A DNA stretch of 64,000 bases, taken from the NCBI GenBank assembly GCA_028874915.1, contig JAPPHA010000043.1:1-64000 (forward strand). The letters run 5' to 3'. The notes beneath the pieces were generated by a model, which saw nothing but the letters and a program-made list of their open reading frames with translations, did not search any database and was not told where the DNA came from. Positions 1 to 8,455 of the stretch are shown here, piece by piece. A program made the translations under genes and the position numbers. The stretch comes from Paracoccaceae bacterium (GTDB lineage: Bacteria > Pseudomonadota > Alphaproteobacteria > Rhodobacterales > Rhodobacteraceae). How positions within the stretch are numbered: the stretch's first letter is position 1; each line of letters starts with the position of its first letter.

Positions 1-17
1 GAACCGAGCGAAATAAC

Positions 18-908
18 TCAGGAAATCCGCGCCAGTTCAAACCGAAAAACAACAAAAGTAATGACATATGAGCCACCGTCGCTCGGTGTCTGCCGGTAAG
101 CGAACCGGTACTGGTAGATGTTGGGGTCGTCGGGATTGTTCCACGACAGCGTGACCTGCTGATTGCCGGGTACCGCGGTCAGGCCGGTGGGCTTCTCCGG
201 CTTGGCAACCACCGTGAGGACCGGGGAGAGGGCGTAGATCGCGCCGCGCCCGTTAGGTCTGTCTGTCTGCGAAAGCGGTGATGTCACGCCCCCCCAACGC
301 ACTGATGAAGCGCCAGCGTACGCCGTCGCATGCTTCGTCCCGTCGGCGTTTGAACCCGTCGCGGCAAACACAACCCCGCCTCCCCGTTCATCAGCGAAGC
401 CAGGCGAGCCTCCGTGCTCGTCCTTCGCGGCCACGGAGTTCCAGCTACCGTCGTAGAAGTCGGCGTAGTCGTCGGCGACCTTCTCCCCACGCAGCCAATA
501 GATGGGTACGCCCTTGTTGGCGTTCGTGTAGGTGGTGGCGGTGTTGTCCCGGGCGTCGACCGAAGAGGTAGAGACGACGGCGCGGAACTCCCTGTTGAAG
601 TGTCGCAGGCAGCTTAAATTACCCGCCCTCTTCTGAGCGTGGCGGTTGTAATGGCCAATGCTCTTTCGCGAAAGGTCGGTGGCGCGGTTGGTCTTAAAGA
701 GCAGCCGGAAGCTCTCCCCCACACCAACCCCAGCGGGCACGCACCCCCCCGGGCCGATTACTTGCGGTGTCTGGGCCTGGACCGGCGCGGGAAGAAGCGC
801 CATCAGTCCGGCAACGAACAGACACAGCACGGTAAGCAGTGCGCCTCGGAGGACGGCGGCGCCAGCGGTGGCCGCACCAGCGGTAGACGCAACACCAGGG
901 CGTTGCAT
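18..908 (-). CDS. Secreted fibronectin type III domain protein, 3' end probably truncated
   Basis: A predicted exported protein of 296 aa. I start at the ATG at 908 because it opens a clear signal peptide: Arg near the N-terminus, a hydrophobic stretch around residues 18-42 and cleavage after VQA. The middle (about 60-225) contains a motif set (FRAVVST, ARDNT, IYWL, VADDYADFYDGSW, IYALSP) that I recognise from repetitive surface proteins of marine and sponge-associated bacteria. Residues about 232-280 begin a fibronectin-III domain (KPTGLTAVPGNQQVTLSW). After SDGGS the sequence stops resembling the domain and ends in an unrelated 16-residue tail, so the gene is probably broken near position 65. 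No enzymatic function is visible; an adhesion or surface role is inferred. An 8-bp repeat array lies 145 bp upstream. Confidence 0.6.
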   Translation of the reverse strand: MQRPGVASTAGAATAGAAVLRGALLTVLCLFVAGLMALLPAPVQAQTPQVIGPGGCVPAGVGVGESFRLLFKTNRATDLSRKSIGHYNRHAQKRAGNLSCLRHFNREFRAVVSTSSVDARDNTATTYTNANKGVPIYWLRGEKVADDYADFYDGSWNSVAAKDEHGGSPGFADERGGGVVFAATGSNADGTKHATAYAGASSVRWGGVTSPLSQTDRPNGRGAIYALSPVLTVVAKPEKPTGLTAVPGNQQVTLSWNNPDDPNIYQYRFAYRQTPSDGGSYVITFVVFRFELARIS

Positions 909-1052
909 CGTCAGACACCCGCCGGGTGGGGCGAGGAAAGGAAGGTGACCGCGGACGCGCCGGGAAGCCGCGCTTGGCTCAGCCCGGCCGAATAGCGGCG
1001 CGATATTCGGTACGCGGCCCTGCGCGGAAGACCCGCGAATCAGCAAAACGGA

Positions 1053-1112
1053 GGCCGCTGGGCCGCTGGGCCGCTGGGCCGCTGGGCCGCTGGGCCGCTG
1101 GGCCGCTGGGCC
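1053..1112. repeat. 8-bp tandem repeat, 7.5 copies of GGCCGCTG
   Basis: Seven perfect head-to-tail copies of GGCCGCTG plus a final GGCC. The unit is not a multiple of three. The array lies upstream of the leftmost secreted-protein gene, in the region expected to hold its promoter or 5' leader. It is perfect, which fits recent slippage. No coding sequence that I trust spans it. Confidence 0.95.
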
Positions 1113-1994
1113 TTATTGTAACACCGAAGAACCCGGGCGACGTCAAGCGGATTGTTGTCGTCTCACGCATCAGAATGCCTGCCATATCTGCCTCCCGGAA
1201 CCTGTGGCGCCGCCGGACGCTCCCTCCCCGGCCGTGGGGTTTCGCGTTGCCCGACTCGCAGGCATTATGCCGAAATTGTGGCCCGATTCGTGTAAATTAT
1301 TCATATGGGAATTGGGCTTTTTGTGTTGTTTCGATAAAGATCTGGCGAATTTGCTGCCCGCATGCCGGCAGCAGCCACGGCCATGAATCGGCTGCGCGGC
1401 GCATGGATCCAGAACCGCGCGGGCTTTGCCGTATGCACCTGTTGGAACTTCACGTAGGGTCTCGGTCGAGAAACACGCGCGGCGATCGGATTCCCACCGG
1501 CCTTTAGCGCGGCTCCGGGAAGTCCCGCCCGTTGCCGGTGGTCGGGTGCGCGCCACCGGCCGCGGCCGGCGTCAAATAGGTCCCGTCGTCAGGGTCGCGC
1601 AGCCCGAAGTCGAGAACCGCCGGCCTGCGTACCGGGCCCGATAGTCCTTTCCCCGCTCGTCCGGCGCTCCTTGCCGCACGAGCGGAACGCACTGGCCCGC
1701 ACCGCCGCAGACGATGCTGACCGGGCGCGTGACGCGGCCCGTGCCCGGGATTGCCCAAATTGTCTTGTTACCCGTGCTTCCTGTACTGCCACCCGGAAGC
1801 CGCGCGACGGTTCGGGAACTATCTTCGCAAGTGCGCGGTGGGCGCTGCCGCTCGATGGACGTGATCGCGCCGAGCTCGGCGAGATGGATCTGCGGTCAAT
1901 CGATCGACTACGTACGTCGCTGTACAAGTGACCGGGTCAAATCACGAGCGGTCCGTTTGGCAACCAGAACGGTTGATCGGAACAGCGCCATTTC
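1113..1994. other. Long non-coding stretch, nothing recognised
   Basis: Several overlapping reading frames are open on both strands because of the base composition. None has a recognisable domain, a convincing ribosome-binding site or a family-like sequence. I see no RNA gene here. Confidence 0.5.
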
Positions 1995-2016
1995 GTTCCG
2001 AAGTGCGTTTCGGAAC
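1995..2016 (-). terminator. Stem-loop after the triple cold-shock gene
   Basis: Perfect 8-bp inverted repeat GTTCCGAA / TTCGGAAC with a 6-nt loop, 46 nt past the stop of the cold-shock-domain gene. There is no U-tract, so it may be a Rho-dependent end or an mRNA-protecting hairpin. Confidence 0.45.
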
Positions 2017-2061
2017 AAACCCGGTTGCGGGAGTCCGAGCGGACCGTGCGAACGGCCCGGG

Positions 2062-2904
2062 TCAGATTGGTTCGATTTCCGTGGCCTGGAGCCCGCGCGG
2101 CGCCTGTTCGGCCCGAACGTTCACGCGTTCACCGGGCTGGAGATCGCTCAGTCCCGAGCGCAGGAGGACGCTGGAGTGGACGAACACTTCGCGGCCGCCT
2201 CCGTCCGGAATGACGAAGCCGAAACCCCGGGTCGGGTCGAAGAACTTGACGGTGCCCTGGAACTCGAGGTCGACCATCGGAAGCGCGTCGTCGTGCCGGC
2301 CGTAGTCCCGGGGCGTGTACCTCGGCCGGGCGTAGTTCACCGGACCGGTCATGACGGCCGGCGGTTCGACCGAAAGAACCCTCGACACCTGGGGCCCCCT
2401 GTCGCCCTGGACGATCTCGCAGATCACGGCCGCGCCCTGGGGAAGCGTGTCGTGACCCGATTCCCGCACGGCGCTCAGGTGACAGAAGAGGTCGGCGGAA
2501 CCGTCCTCGGGCTCCAGGAATCCGTAACCCTTGCTTGGCAGAAACCATTTGACGATCGCCCGGAGCTGTCCCTCGGCCAGTTCGACCTCGGGCTCCAGGG
2601 CTTCCGGATCGTCGTCCAAGGGGCTCGCGGCGGGCATCGGAGCCTCTTCTGTGGCGGTTGAAAAGTCGATGGCATGAATCCGGGTCGCCTTGGGGCCGCG
2701 GAGGCCCTCCTCGATGTCGCAGTCGACCGTCGCCCCGGCAAGCAGGGTGCCCATGCCGACCGCATCCAGGACCGCCCTGGAGCAGAAAATGTCGGACGTC
2801 TCATCGCCCGGATCGAGGAAACCGTGGCCCTTTGCCACATCGTACCACTTGACTGACACTGACATGCGCGAACTGACGCGACTTTCCGAAGCCGGATTCA
2901 TCAT
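2062..2904 (-). CDS. Triple cold-shock-domain protein
   Basis: 280 aa, probably cytoplasmic, binding single-stranded RNA or DNA. It carries three cold-shock domains in a row, at about residues 15-81, 113-180 and 215-280, joined by acidic or Tyr/Arg-rich linkers. The RNP1 motifs are KGHGFLDP, KGYGFLEP and RGFGFVIP. The RNP2 motifs are IFCSRA, LFCHLS and VFVHSS, so the third domain is canonical while the first has lost the usual His. Alphaproteobacteria commonly have single- or double-domain versions; three domains is unusual to my knowledge. The ATG at 2904 is preferred over 2865 because AAGGA lies 11 nt upstream. The gene is divergent from the HEAT-repeat gene, sharing a 136-bp promoter region. 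Confidence 0.88.
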   Translation of the reverse strand: MMNPASESRVSSRMSVSVKWYDVAKGHGFLDPGDETSDIFCSRAVLDAVGMGTLLAGATVDCDIEEGLRGPKATRIHAIDFSTATEEAPMPAASPLDDDPEALEPEVELAEGQLRAIVKWFLPSKGYGFLEPEDGSADLFCHLSAVRESGHDTLPQGAAVICEIVQGDRGPQVSRVLSVEPPAVMTGPVNYARPRYTPRDYGRHDDALPMVDLEFQGTVKFFDPTRGFGFVIPDGGGREVFVHSSVLLRSGLSDLQPGERVNVRAEQAPRGLQATEIEPI

Positions 2905-3040
2905 CTGAAAAACTTTCCTTCTTGACAGACGTCCGTATGGACTGACCCTTTCTATCGCCCGATTTCGAGAGGGTGAAGGTCTTTGACCCCCGGAGGACCG
3001 GGAGTCAGCCCGGGAATCGAACCTGGCGGAGGTCCTGGCA

Positions 3041-3850
3041 ATGACAGATGCACGACAACTGGACCTCTTCGCGGACCGGGGCCTGGCGGCGCCGGAACTG
3101 GTGCCGGTGCCCCGGCCGCGCCGCCCGGATGCGCTGACGGACGACGAGATCCTCGACCGGCTGCCCGGTGCGGGCATCATCGATGCGGTCGTGTTCTGCG
3201 ATCTCATCGTGGAACGCGGGATCTGCGACCGCGCCTTGCCAGCGCTCGACAGGCTTTGGCAGCGATTTCGGGGCTTCGGCCGCGAACAACCGCTGCCTGA
3301 ACTGGAGGCGGTTGTGGATGCGCTGGCGCGGGTCGGGTCGAGCGATGCCAGGAGTCAGCTCGCCCGTTACGTCACCGAAATGGATCTCCCGCCACCCCTA
3401 CTGCCCAAAGCCCTGCAGGCGGCGCTCACCGCGCGACTCCGGCTGCCGCGCGAATTCACGAGTTCCCTGTTGCGCCATGCCGATCCCGAGATCAGGTCCT
3501 TGGCCGCACGTCTCTGCCGGTTCGGAACGCCCGACATGACGGTGCTCGAGGGTTTGGCGAGCGATCCGGATTCGCGGGTTCGACGGGCGGCGGCGATCGC
3601 CCTTGGCGGGTTGGGCCGCACGAGTGCGAAGGGCATTCTGCTCGACGAGCTCCGCCGCAATCCGACGAGCGAAATCGTCGTCGCCCTTTCCGGGATCGCC
3701 GATGACGACGACGCCGTGCAACTGGGCCGGTGTGCCAAAGCGCATCCGGCGCTCGCCGAGACGATCGTGACGGAGTTGGAGGCAATGGAGACGGATCGGT
3801 CCCGAAAGATCGCCCGCCGCATCCGCGGCCGGTCGGCCGGTTCGGATTGA
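3041..3850 (+). CDS. HEAT-repeat protein
   Basis: 269 aa, soluble, with no signal peptide. The region about 130-250 is built of alpha-helical HEAT-like repeats (for example DPEIRSLAARLCRFG, DSRVRRAAAIALGGLG), a scaffold for protein binding. The N-terminal 50 residues are Pro/Arg-rich and hold no domain I recognise. The start ATG has GGAGGT 8 nt upstream. It is a single gene, divergent from the cold-shock gene and followed by 460 bp without genes. The partner and process cannot be named from sequence. Confidence 0.7.
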   Translation: MTDARQLDLFADRGLAAPELVPVPRPRRPDALTDDEILDRLPGAGIIDAVVFCDLIVERGICDRALPALDRLWQRFRGFGREQPLPELEAVVDALARVGSSDARSQLARYVTEMDLPPPLLPKALQAALTARLRLPREFTSSLLRHADPEIRSLAARLCRFGTPDMTVLEGLASDPDSRVRRAAAIALGGLGRTSAKGILLDELRRNPTSEIVVALSGIADDDDAVQLGRCAKAHPALAETIVTELEAMETDRSRKIARRIRGRSAGSD

Positions 3851-4310
3851 CCGGGCCTGGGCGAGCATTTGACGCCGGGTCCGGGTCCGTGAACCTGTGG
3901 CCGAGGGCGACGGACGCCTCGGTCCCGATGACCAGTCCGGGTGGCCCGGGGTCGCCGTGATGACTGTCGGCTGGTGACGCAGCCTGATGACGACGACAAT
4001 CGGCGAGGTCGGACGGCCGACAACCTGCGGGAGCGATGGCGTGGCCCAGGGCGTGCGCTGCCGCCGAAGACTGCACTTGGAAACGGACCCTTGTCGGGAT
4101 TCCGCGACTGTCGGGGCGGGTTACCCGCGGGTTGCAAACTCGACAGAGATCCGAAGCCGATCGTCCCGGGTCCGGGGTTCATTTTGGTCCATTCTGCCAG
4201 TTGCGTGCGATTCAGGGACCGAATCGTTCCGGTTCTGCCCCGGGCCGGCCTGGCCCCATCATCCCATGCCCGTTTTTGCAATGCGAACCGACTCCCTGTA
4301 GGGTCCCGGC
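3851..4310. other. Intergenic, upstream of the ABC operon
   Basis: No plausible gene. It should contain the promoter of the oligopeptide-type transporter operon, but I see no clear -35/-10 pair. Confidence 0.4.
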
Positions 4311-5321
4311 ATGGAGCCTGCCACGGGACGGCAACCCCCTCTTCTGGAGGTAGTTGATCTCCATACGCATTTCGTAACGCCTCGCGGGATTGCGCGTGCC
4401 GTGGACGGGGTCTCGTTCAGGCTGGAACGCGGGCGAATGCTCGGTATCGTCGGGGAATCCGGTTCTGGCAAGAGCGTGCTGTCCCGGTCCATCATTGACA
4501 TCCTCGCGCGGGACGGGACGGTCCGGTATCGGGGGCAGGTCGTTTTCGAAGGCCGCGACCTCCGCCAGCTCCCGCCGAAAGCCATGCGTGATGTCCGGGG
4601 CCGCGACATTGCCATGGTCTTCCAGGACCCGATGACGTCGCTCAACCCGGTCATGAAAATCGGGCTGCAATTGACCGAAGTGCTGACGCGGCGGCGCGGG
4701 TTTTCGGCCCGGGCCGCCCGGACGAGAGCGATCGAACTGCTCAACGCCGTCGGAATCGCCGATCCGGAACGCCAACTTGCTTGTTACCCGATGCACCTGT
4801 CGGGCGGCATGCGGCAACGGGTCGCGATCGCCATCGCCCTGGCCGGGGAGCCGAAGCTGCTGATCGCGGACGAACCGACGACGGCTCTGGATGTCACGAT
4901 TCAGGGACAGATTCTGGATCTTCTCCAGCGGCTGCAGCGTCAGCGGAACATGGCGGTCATTCTCATCACCCATGATCTCGGCGTCGTTGCCGGATACGCG
5001 GACGAGGTCGCCGTCATGTACGCCGGGCAGATTGTCGAGAGATCCGAGACCGGAGAACTGCTCAGGCGGCCTCGCATGCCCTACACCGAGGCCCTCATGA
5101 AATCGGTCCCCCTGATGTCGGCCCCGCCGCATACGCGCCTCCAGTCGATACCGGGCCTTCCCCCGAATCTCCTGGACGTTCCAGGCGGATGCCGCTTCCA
5201 CGAACGCTGCCGGTATGCCCGGGAGGACTGCTCCGAACGCATGCCGCCGCTGACCGCAAAATCCGGATCGGATCATCACTTCGCGTGCTGGTATCCGCTG
5301 GCCGCCGGGGCGGAGGCCTGA
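4311..5321 (+). CDS. Oligopeptide/dipeptide-type ABC transporter ATP-binding protein (DppD/OppD-like)
   Basis: 336 aa. One of two ATPases that power a peptide- or opine-type importer at the inner face of the membrane. Walker A is GESGSGKS (48-55), the Q-loop is [10 protein letters not shown], the signature is LSGGMRQR (163-170) and Walker B is LLIADEP (183-189). The C-terminal tail (about 290-330) has the Cys-rich segment [14 protein letters not shown] typical of OppD/OppF proteins. First gene of a + strand operon; the second ATPase follows after a 2-nt gap. The substrate cannot be read from an ATPase. Confidence 0.92.
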   Translation: MEPATGRQPPLLEVVDLHTHFVTPRGIARAVDGVSFRLERGRMLGIVGESGSGKSVLSRSIIDILARDGTVRYRGQVVFEGRDLRQLPPKAMRDVRGRDIAMVFQDPMTSLNPVMKIGLQLTEVLTRRRGFSARAARTRAIELLNAVGIADPERQLACYPMHLSGGMRQRVAIAIALAGEPKLLIADEPTTALDVTIQGQILDLLQRLQRQRNMAVILITHDLGVVAGYADEVAVMYAGQIVERSETGELLRRPRMPYTEALMKSVPLMSAPPHTRLQSIPGLPPNLLDVPGGCRFHERCRYAREDCSERMPPLTAKSGSDHHFACWYPLAAGAEA

Positions 5322-5323
5322 AA

Positions 5324-6289
5324 TTGGCAGACGATTCGATCCTGTCCGTGAAGAACGTCTCCGTCGAGTATTTGACCGAATCCGGTCGCTTCGCGGCCAT
5401 TCAGAACATGAACTTCGATCTCGGAGAGGGCGAAACCCTTGGTCTCGTCGGCGAATCCGGTTGCGGAAAATCCACGACGGGCCGGGCGATTCTGCAATTG
5501 CCGAGACCGACCTCCGGCCAGGTTGTCTTCGACTCCGTCGACCTGACCCGAATCCCGCAAAGGGACATGCGCCCCATCCGCCGCCGTCTGCAGATCATTT
5601 TCCAGGATCCCGTGTCGTCCCTGAATCCGCGCCGCAAGGTCAAGGACATTGTCGCGGAACCCCTGGTCATCGCCGGTGTCGGGACCCGGTCGGACCGGGA
5701 CGCGAAGGTGCGGGAGGTGCTGAGTGCGGTCGGCGTCGATCCGGACATTAGCATGGACCGTCGCCCCCACCAGTTTTCCGGAGGCCAGTGCCAGCGGATC
5801 TGTATCGCGCGCGCCCTCATATTGGAGCCGACGCTGATTGTCTGCGACGAGCCGGTGTCCGCCCTCGACGTTTCCGTCCAGGCGCAGATCCTGAATCTCC
5901 TCGAAGACATGAAGGCCCGCTACGGCCTGACTCTCCTGTTCATCAGCCACGATCTGGCGGTCGTCAAGAACATCAGCGACCGTGTCGCGGTCATGTACCT
6001 GGGGAAGCTCTGCGAGATCGCGGACTCGGGCCGAATCTACGATTCGCCCGCCCATCCCTACACGGCCGGGCTGATCGCCTCCATTCCCGTATTCGATGCG
6101 GGTTCATCCGGCCGGGGTGAGAGGGCCGTTCTGGCCGGAGAGATCCCGTCGCCGCTCAGTCCGCCCTCGGGTTGCCGTTTCCGGACGCGTTGTCGATTCG
6201 CCCAACAGAAGTGCAGGGAGGAGGAACCACCGTTGCGGCAGATCGACGAGCGGCACCATGTTGCCTGCCATTTCCCGCTCCTGGCGTGA
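5324..6289 (+). CDS. Oligopeptide/dipeptide-type ABC transporter ATP-binding protein (DppF/OppF-like)
   Basis: 321 aa, the partner ATPase. Walker A is GESGCGKS (43-50), followed by FQDPVSSLNP, FSGGQCQR and LIVCDEP, and a Cys-rich C-terminal tail (CRFRTRCRFAQQKC). I choose the TTG at 5324: GGAGG lies at 5312-5316 with a 7-nt spacer, and the protein then begins at the usual place, just before the first beta strand. An upstream in-frame ATG at 5189 would overlap the previous gene by more than 130 bp and add unrelated sequence. Same operon as the preceding ATPase, presumably forming a heterodimer with it. Confidence 0.9.
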   Translation: MADDSILSVKNVSVEYLTESGRFAAIQNMNFDLGEGETLGLVGESGCGKSTTGRAILQLPRPTSGQVVFDSVDLTRIPQRDMRPIRRRLQIIFQDPVSSLNPRRKVKDIVAEPLVIAGVGTRSDRDAKVREVLSAVGVDPDISMDRRPHQFSGGQCQRICIARALILEPTLIVCDEPVSALDVSVQAQILNLLEDMKARYGLTLLFISHDLAVVKNISDRVAVMYLGKLCEIADSGRIYDSPAHPYTAGLIASIPVFDAGSSGRGERAVLAGEIPSPLSPPSGCRFRTRCRFAQQKCREEEPPLRQIDERHHVACHFPLLA

Positions 6290-6302
6290 AGGGAGCCGGA
6301 GA

Positions 6303-6491
6303 ATGACCCGGGACCAGAGACGGGAACGGATTTTGGCGGCGATGCGGGACCGACCGGCAGACCGGCCCCGGTCGTTTCCGCCGGACGCGGGAGGCCGGTT
6401 CGACCGGCACGGCCGAAGGGCTCGTGGTCGGGTGCTGTTCGCAGGACGACCGGTGATGACGGGCCGCCCGGTCGCGGGCCAGAGAGCGTAG
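6303..6491 (+). CDS. Possible small Arg-rich protein within the ABC operon
   Basis: 62 aa, very Arg/Pro-rich, with no domain I recognise. It starts at an ATG preceded by GGAGCCGGAGA and sits between the second ATPase and the first permease. It fills an otherwise empty 228-bp gap, but the composition is also what a chance frame in GC-rich DNA would give. It may be spurious. Confidence 0.2.
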   Translation: MTRDQRRERILAAMRDRPADRPRSFPPDAGGRFDRHGRRARGRVLFAGRPVMTGRPVAGQRA

Positions 6492-6517
6492 CCGGGGTCA
6501 CGGGAGCCGAAGCCGAC

Positions 6518-7480
6518 ATGGCCTATCTTAGAAAACGGCTGTTGCACCTGATCCCCGTGTTCTTCCTGGTCACGTTTGCGAGTTTCACGCTCGTGAACCT
6601 GCTTCCGGGGGACGTGGTGGACGCCATCCTCGCCGACGACCAGGCGGCGAACGATCCGGAACTGCGGCGACAGATCAAGGCCGATCTTGGCCTCGATAAA
6701 CCGCTTCTTGTCCGTTACGTCGTATGGCTCGGTGATCTCAGCCAGGGCGACCTGGGCCGCTCCTACATCACCGGCAAGAAAATCGGCGACCTCCTGGTAC
6801 AGCGCATCCCGGTCACCCTGCAGCTCATGGTGATGTCGCTGGTCTTCGCCCTTCTCCTGGCCGTTCCACTCGGGATTCTCAGCGGCTATCGAAGCAACAG
6901 GGCGATCGATCGGTGGATTTCGGGAGGCGCGTTCGGGATCGTAGCGATTCCGCCGTTCGTGACGGCCATCCTGTTCATCTGGGTCTTCGCCGTCCTGCTC
7001 GACCTCCTTCCTGCCGCCGGGCATGCCCCGATGTTCTTCGGCGTCTGGCAGAACTTGAAGTACTTCATCCTGCCGATGCTGGCGATCGGGCTGAGCGAGG
7101 TTCCGATTTTCCTTCGCGTCCTTCGTGTCGACATGATCACGACGCTGCAGGAAGACTACATTGCGCTCGCGAGGGCCAAGGGTCTGTCAACGCCCTACAT
7201 TCTCTTTCGCCATGCCCTGAGACCGTCCCTGTTCACGCTCGTGACCGTTCTCGGACTTCAGGTCGGCAGGCTGATCAGCGGACTGGTGATCGTCGAGAAC
7301 GTCTTCGCCCTGCCCGGGATCGGCAAACTCCTGATCGACGCCATCGATGCCCGCGATGTGCTGGTGGTCCAGGCCATCGTCACGTTCTCGGCCATCGCCT
7401 ATGTCGTGATCAATCTGACCGTCGATGTCCTCTATGCGATTCTGGATCCCCGCGTCAGTCAGCGACCCGGGATGGCGTGA
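6518..7480 (+). CDS. Oligopeptide/dipeptide-type ABC permease (DppB-like)
   Basis: 320 aa inner-membrane permease. It has an N-terminal membrane segment (residues about 9-28) followed by the conserved LPGDVVD motif, then a block of five membrane helices. The EAA loop is EDYIALARAKGLSTPYILFRHALRPS, which docks the ATPases. Length and motif order match DppB/GsiC-type permeases. It pairs with the DppC-like permease 3 nt downstream. Confidence 0.92.
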   Translation: MAYLRKRLLHLIPVFFLVTFASFTLVNLLPGDVVDAILADDQAANDPELRRQIKADLGLDKPLLVRYVVWLGDLSQGDLGRSYITGKKIGDLLVQRIPVTLQLMVMSLVFALLLAVPLGILSGYRSNRAIDRWISGGAFGIVAIPPFVTAILFIWVFAVLLDLLPAAGHAPMFFGVWQNLKYFILPMLAIGLSEVPIFLRVLRVDMITTLQEDYIALARAKGLSTPYILFRHALRPSLFTLVTVLGLQVGRLISGLVIVENVFALPGIGKLLIDAIDARDVLVVQAIVTFSAIAYVVINLTVDVLYAILDPRVSQRPGMA

Positions 7481-7483
7481 GAC

Positions 7484-8410
7484 ATGGCCAGGTTCGTTCA
7501 AAACCTGCTGCGCCGACCTGGACCATCAGGGTCGGAATCTGAACGGGCGGCGCAGGACGCGCGCGAGACGACGCGGTCGCATCAACCGTGGTGGACGCGC
7601 GTGGGTCTCCCGTTCTGGCTGAGCCTCGGCTGGCTGGTGCTCATCGGCCTCAGCGCCATCCTGGCGGATATCCTCCCCATCGACGATCCGCTGAGCACCA
7701 ACCTCGACACGCTGTTCATGACGCCGCTCTCCGAGGGCCACCTTCTCGGCACGGATGCCGTGGGCCGGGACATGCTGTCACGCGCCATTCACGGCGCACG
7801 GATTTCATTGCAACTGGCGTTTACGGCACCGTTTCTCAGTCTTCTCGTCGGACTCGTTCTCGGTCTCTCGGCCGGATATTTTCGGGGCCGCGTCGATACC
7901 GCCGTCAGCATCTTCACCGATTCCATCCTGGCCTTCCCCAACATCGTGGGCGTCATGGTTATCCTGTTTTTTTTCGGTGCCAGTCTCCCGGTGATGATCC
8001 TGGCCCTGGCCTTCTTCGGCATTCCGGCCGAGGTCCGGGTTGCCCGGGCGAATACGATCCTGTTTTCCGGGCGGGAATTCGTCATGGCCGCACGTGCCCT
8101 GGGGGCGTCGAATCTCCGGATCATGGTCCGCGAACTCCTTCCGAACGTGATCGTGCCGATGTTGTCCCTGGTGTTGTTCGGGATGTCGATCGTGATCATC
8201 ATCGAAGGTTCGCTTGCGTTCCTCGGCGTCGGCTTTCCGCCGCCGACGCCGAGCTGGGGCAAGATGATCGCCGACGGTTTCGAAGACATCTCCCGGGCGC
8301 CCCATGTGACGCTGGTTCCGGCCGCCGTCATGTTCCTGACGATCCTGTCGCTGAACATGATTGGCGACAGCCTCCGGGCCCTCACCGACGTCAAGGCGAG
8401 TTCCCTGTAG
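7484..8410 (+). CDS. Oligopeptide/dipeptide-type ABC permease (DppC-like)
   Basis: 308 aa inner-membrane permease. An N-terminal Arg-rich cytoplasmic stretch leads into the first helix near residue 42, then the family landmark HLLGTDAVGRDMLSR, four or five more helices and the EAA loop REFVMAARALGASNLRIMVRELLPN. It completes a DppDFBC set on this strand. The matching solute-binding protein is encoded convergently, after the amidohydrolase. Confidence 0.92.
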   Translation: MARFVQNLLRRPGPSGSESERAAQDARETTRSHQPWWTRVGLPFWLSLGWLVLIGLSAILADILPIDDPLSTNLDTLFMTPLSEGHLLGTDAVGRDMLSRAIHGARISLQLAFTAPFLSLLVGLVLGLSAGYFRGRVDTAVSIFTDSILAFPNIVGVMVILFFFGASLPVMILALAFFGIPAEVRVARANTILFSGREFVMAARALGASNLRIMVRELLPNVIVPMLSLVLFGMSIVIIIEGSLAFLGVGFPPPTPSWGKMIADGFEDISRAPHVTLVPAAVMFLTILSLNMIGDSLRALTDVKASSL

Positions 8411-8455
8411 GTCGAAGATTGCGGCCGCCGCGCATGAGGCGCGGAAAGGGCCGTT

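Noticed and set aside
1714-2661. Long open frame on + across the cold-shock gene.
   Set aside because: It is the antisense of a clear three-domain cold-shock protein; no family-like sequence.
3005-3040. A tRNA T-arm-like string (CCAGGTTCGATTCCCGG on the minus strand).
   Set aside because: The T-stem has a mismatch, no acceptor, D or anticodon arms can be built around it, and it overlaps the start of the HEAT-repeat gene.
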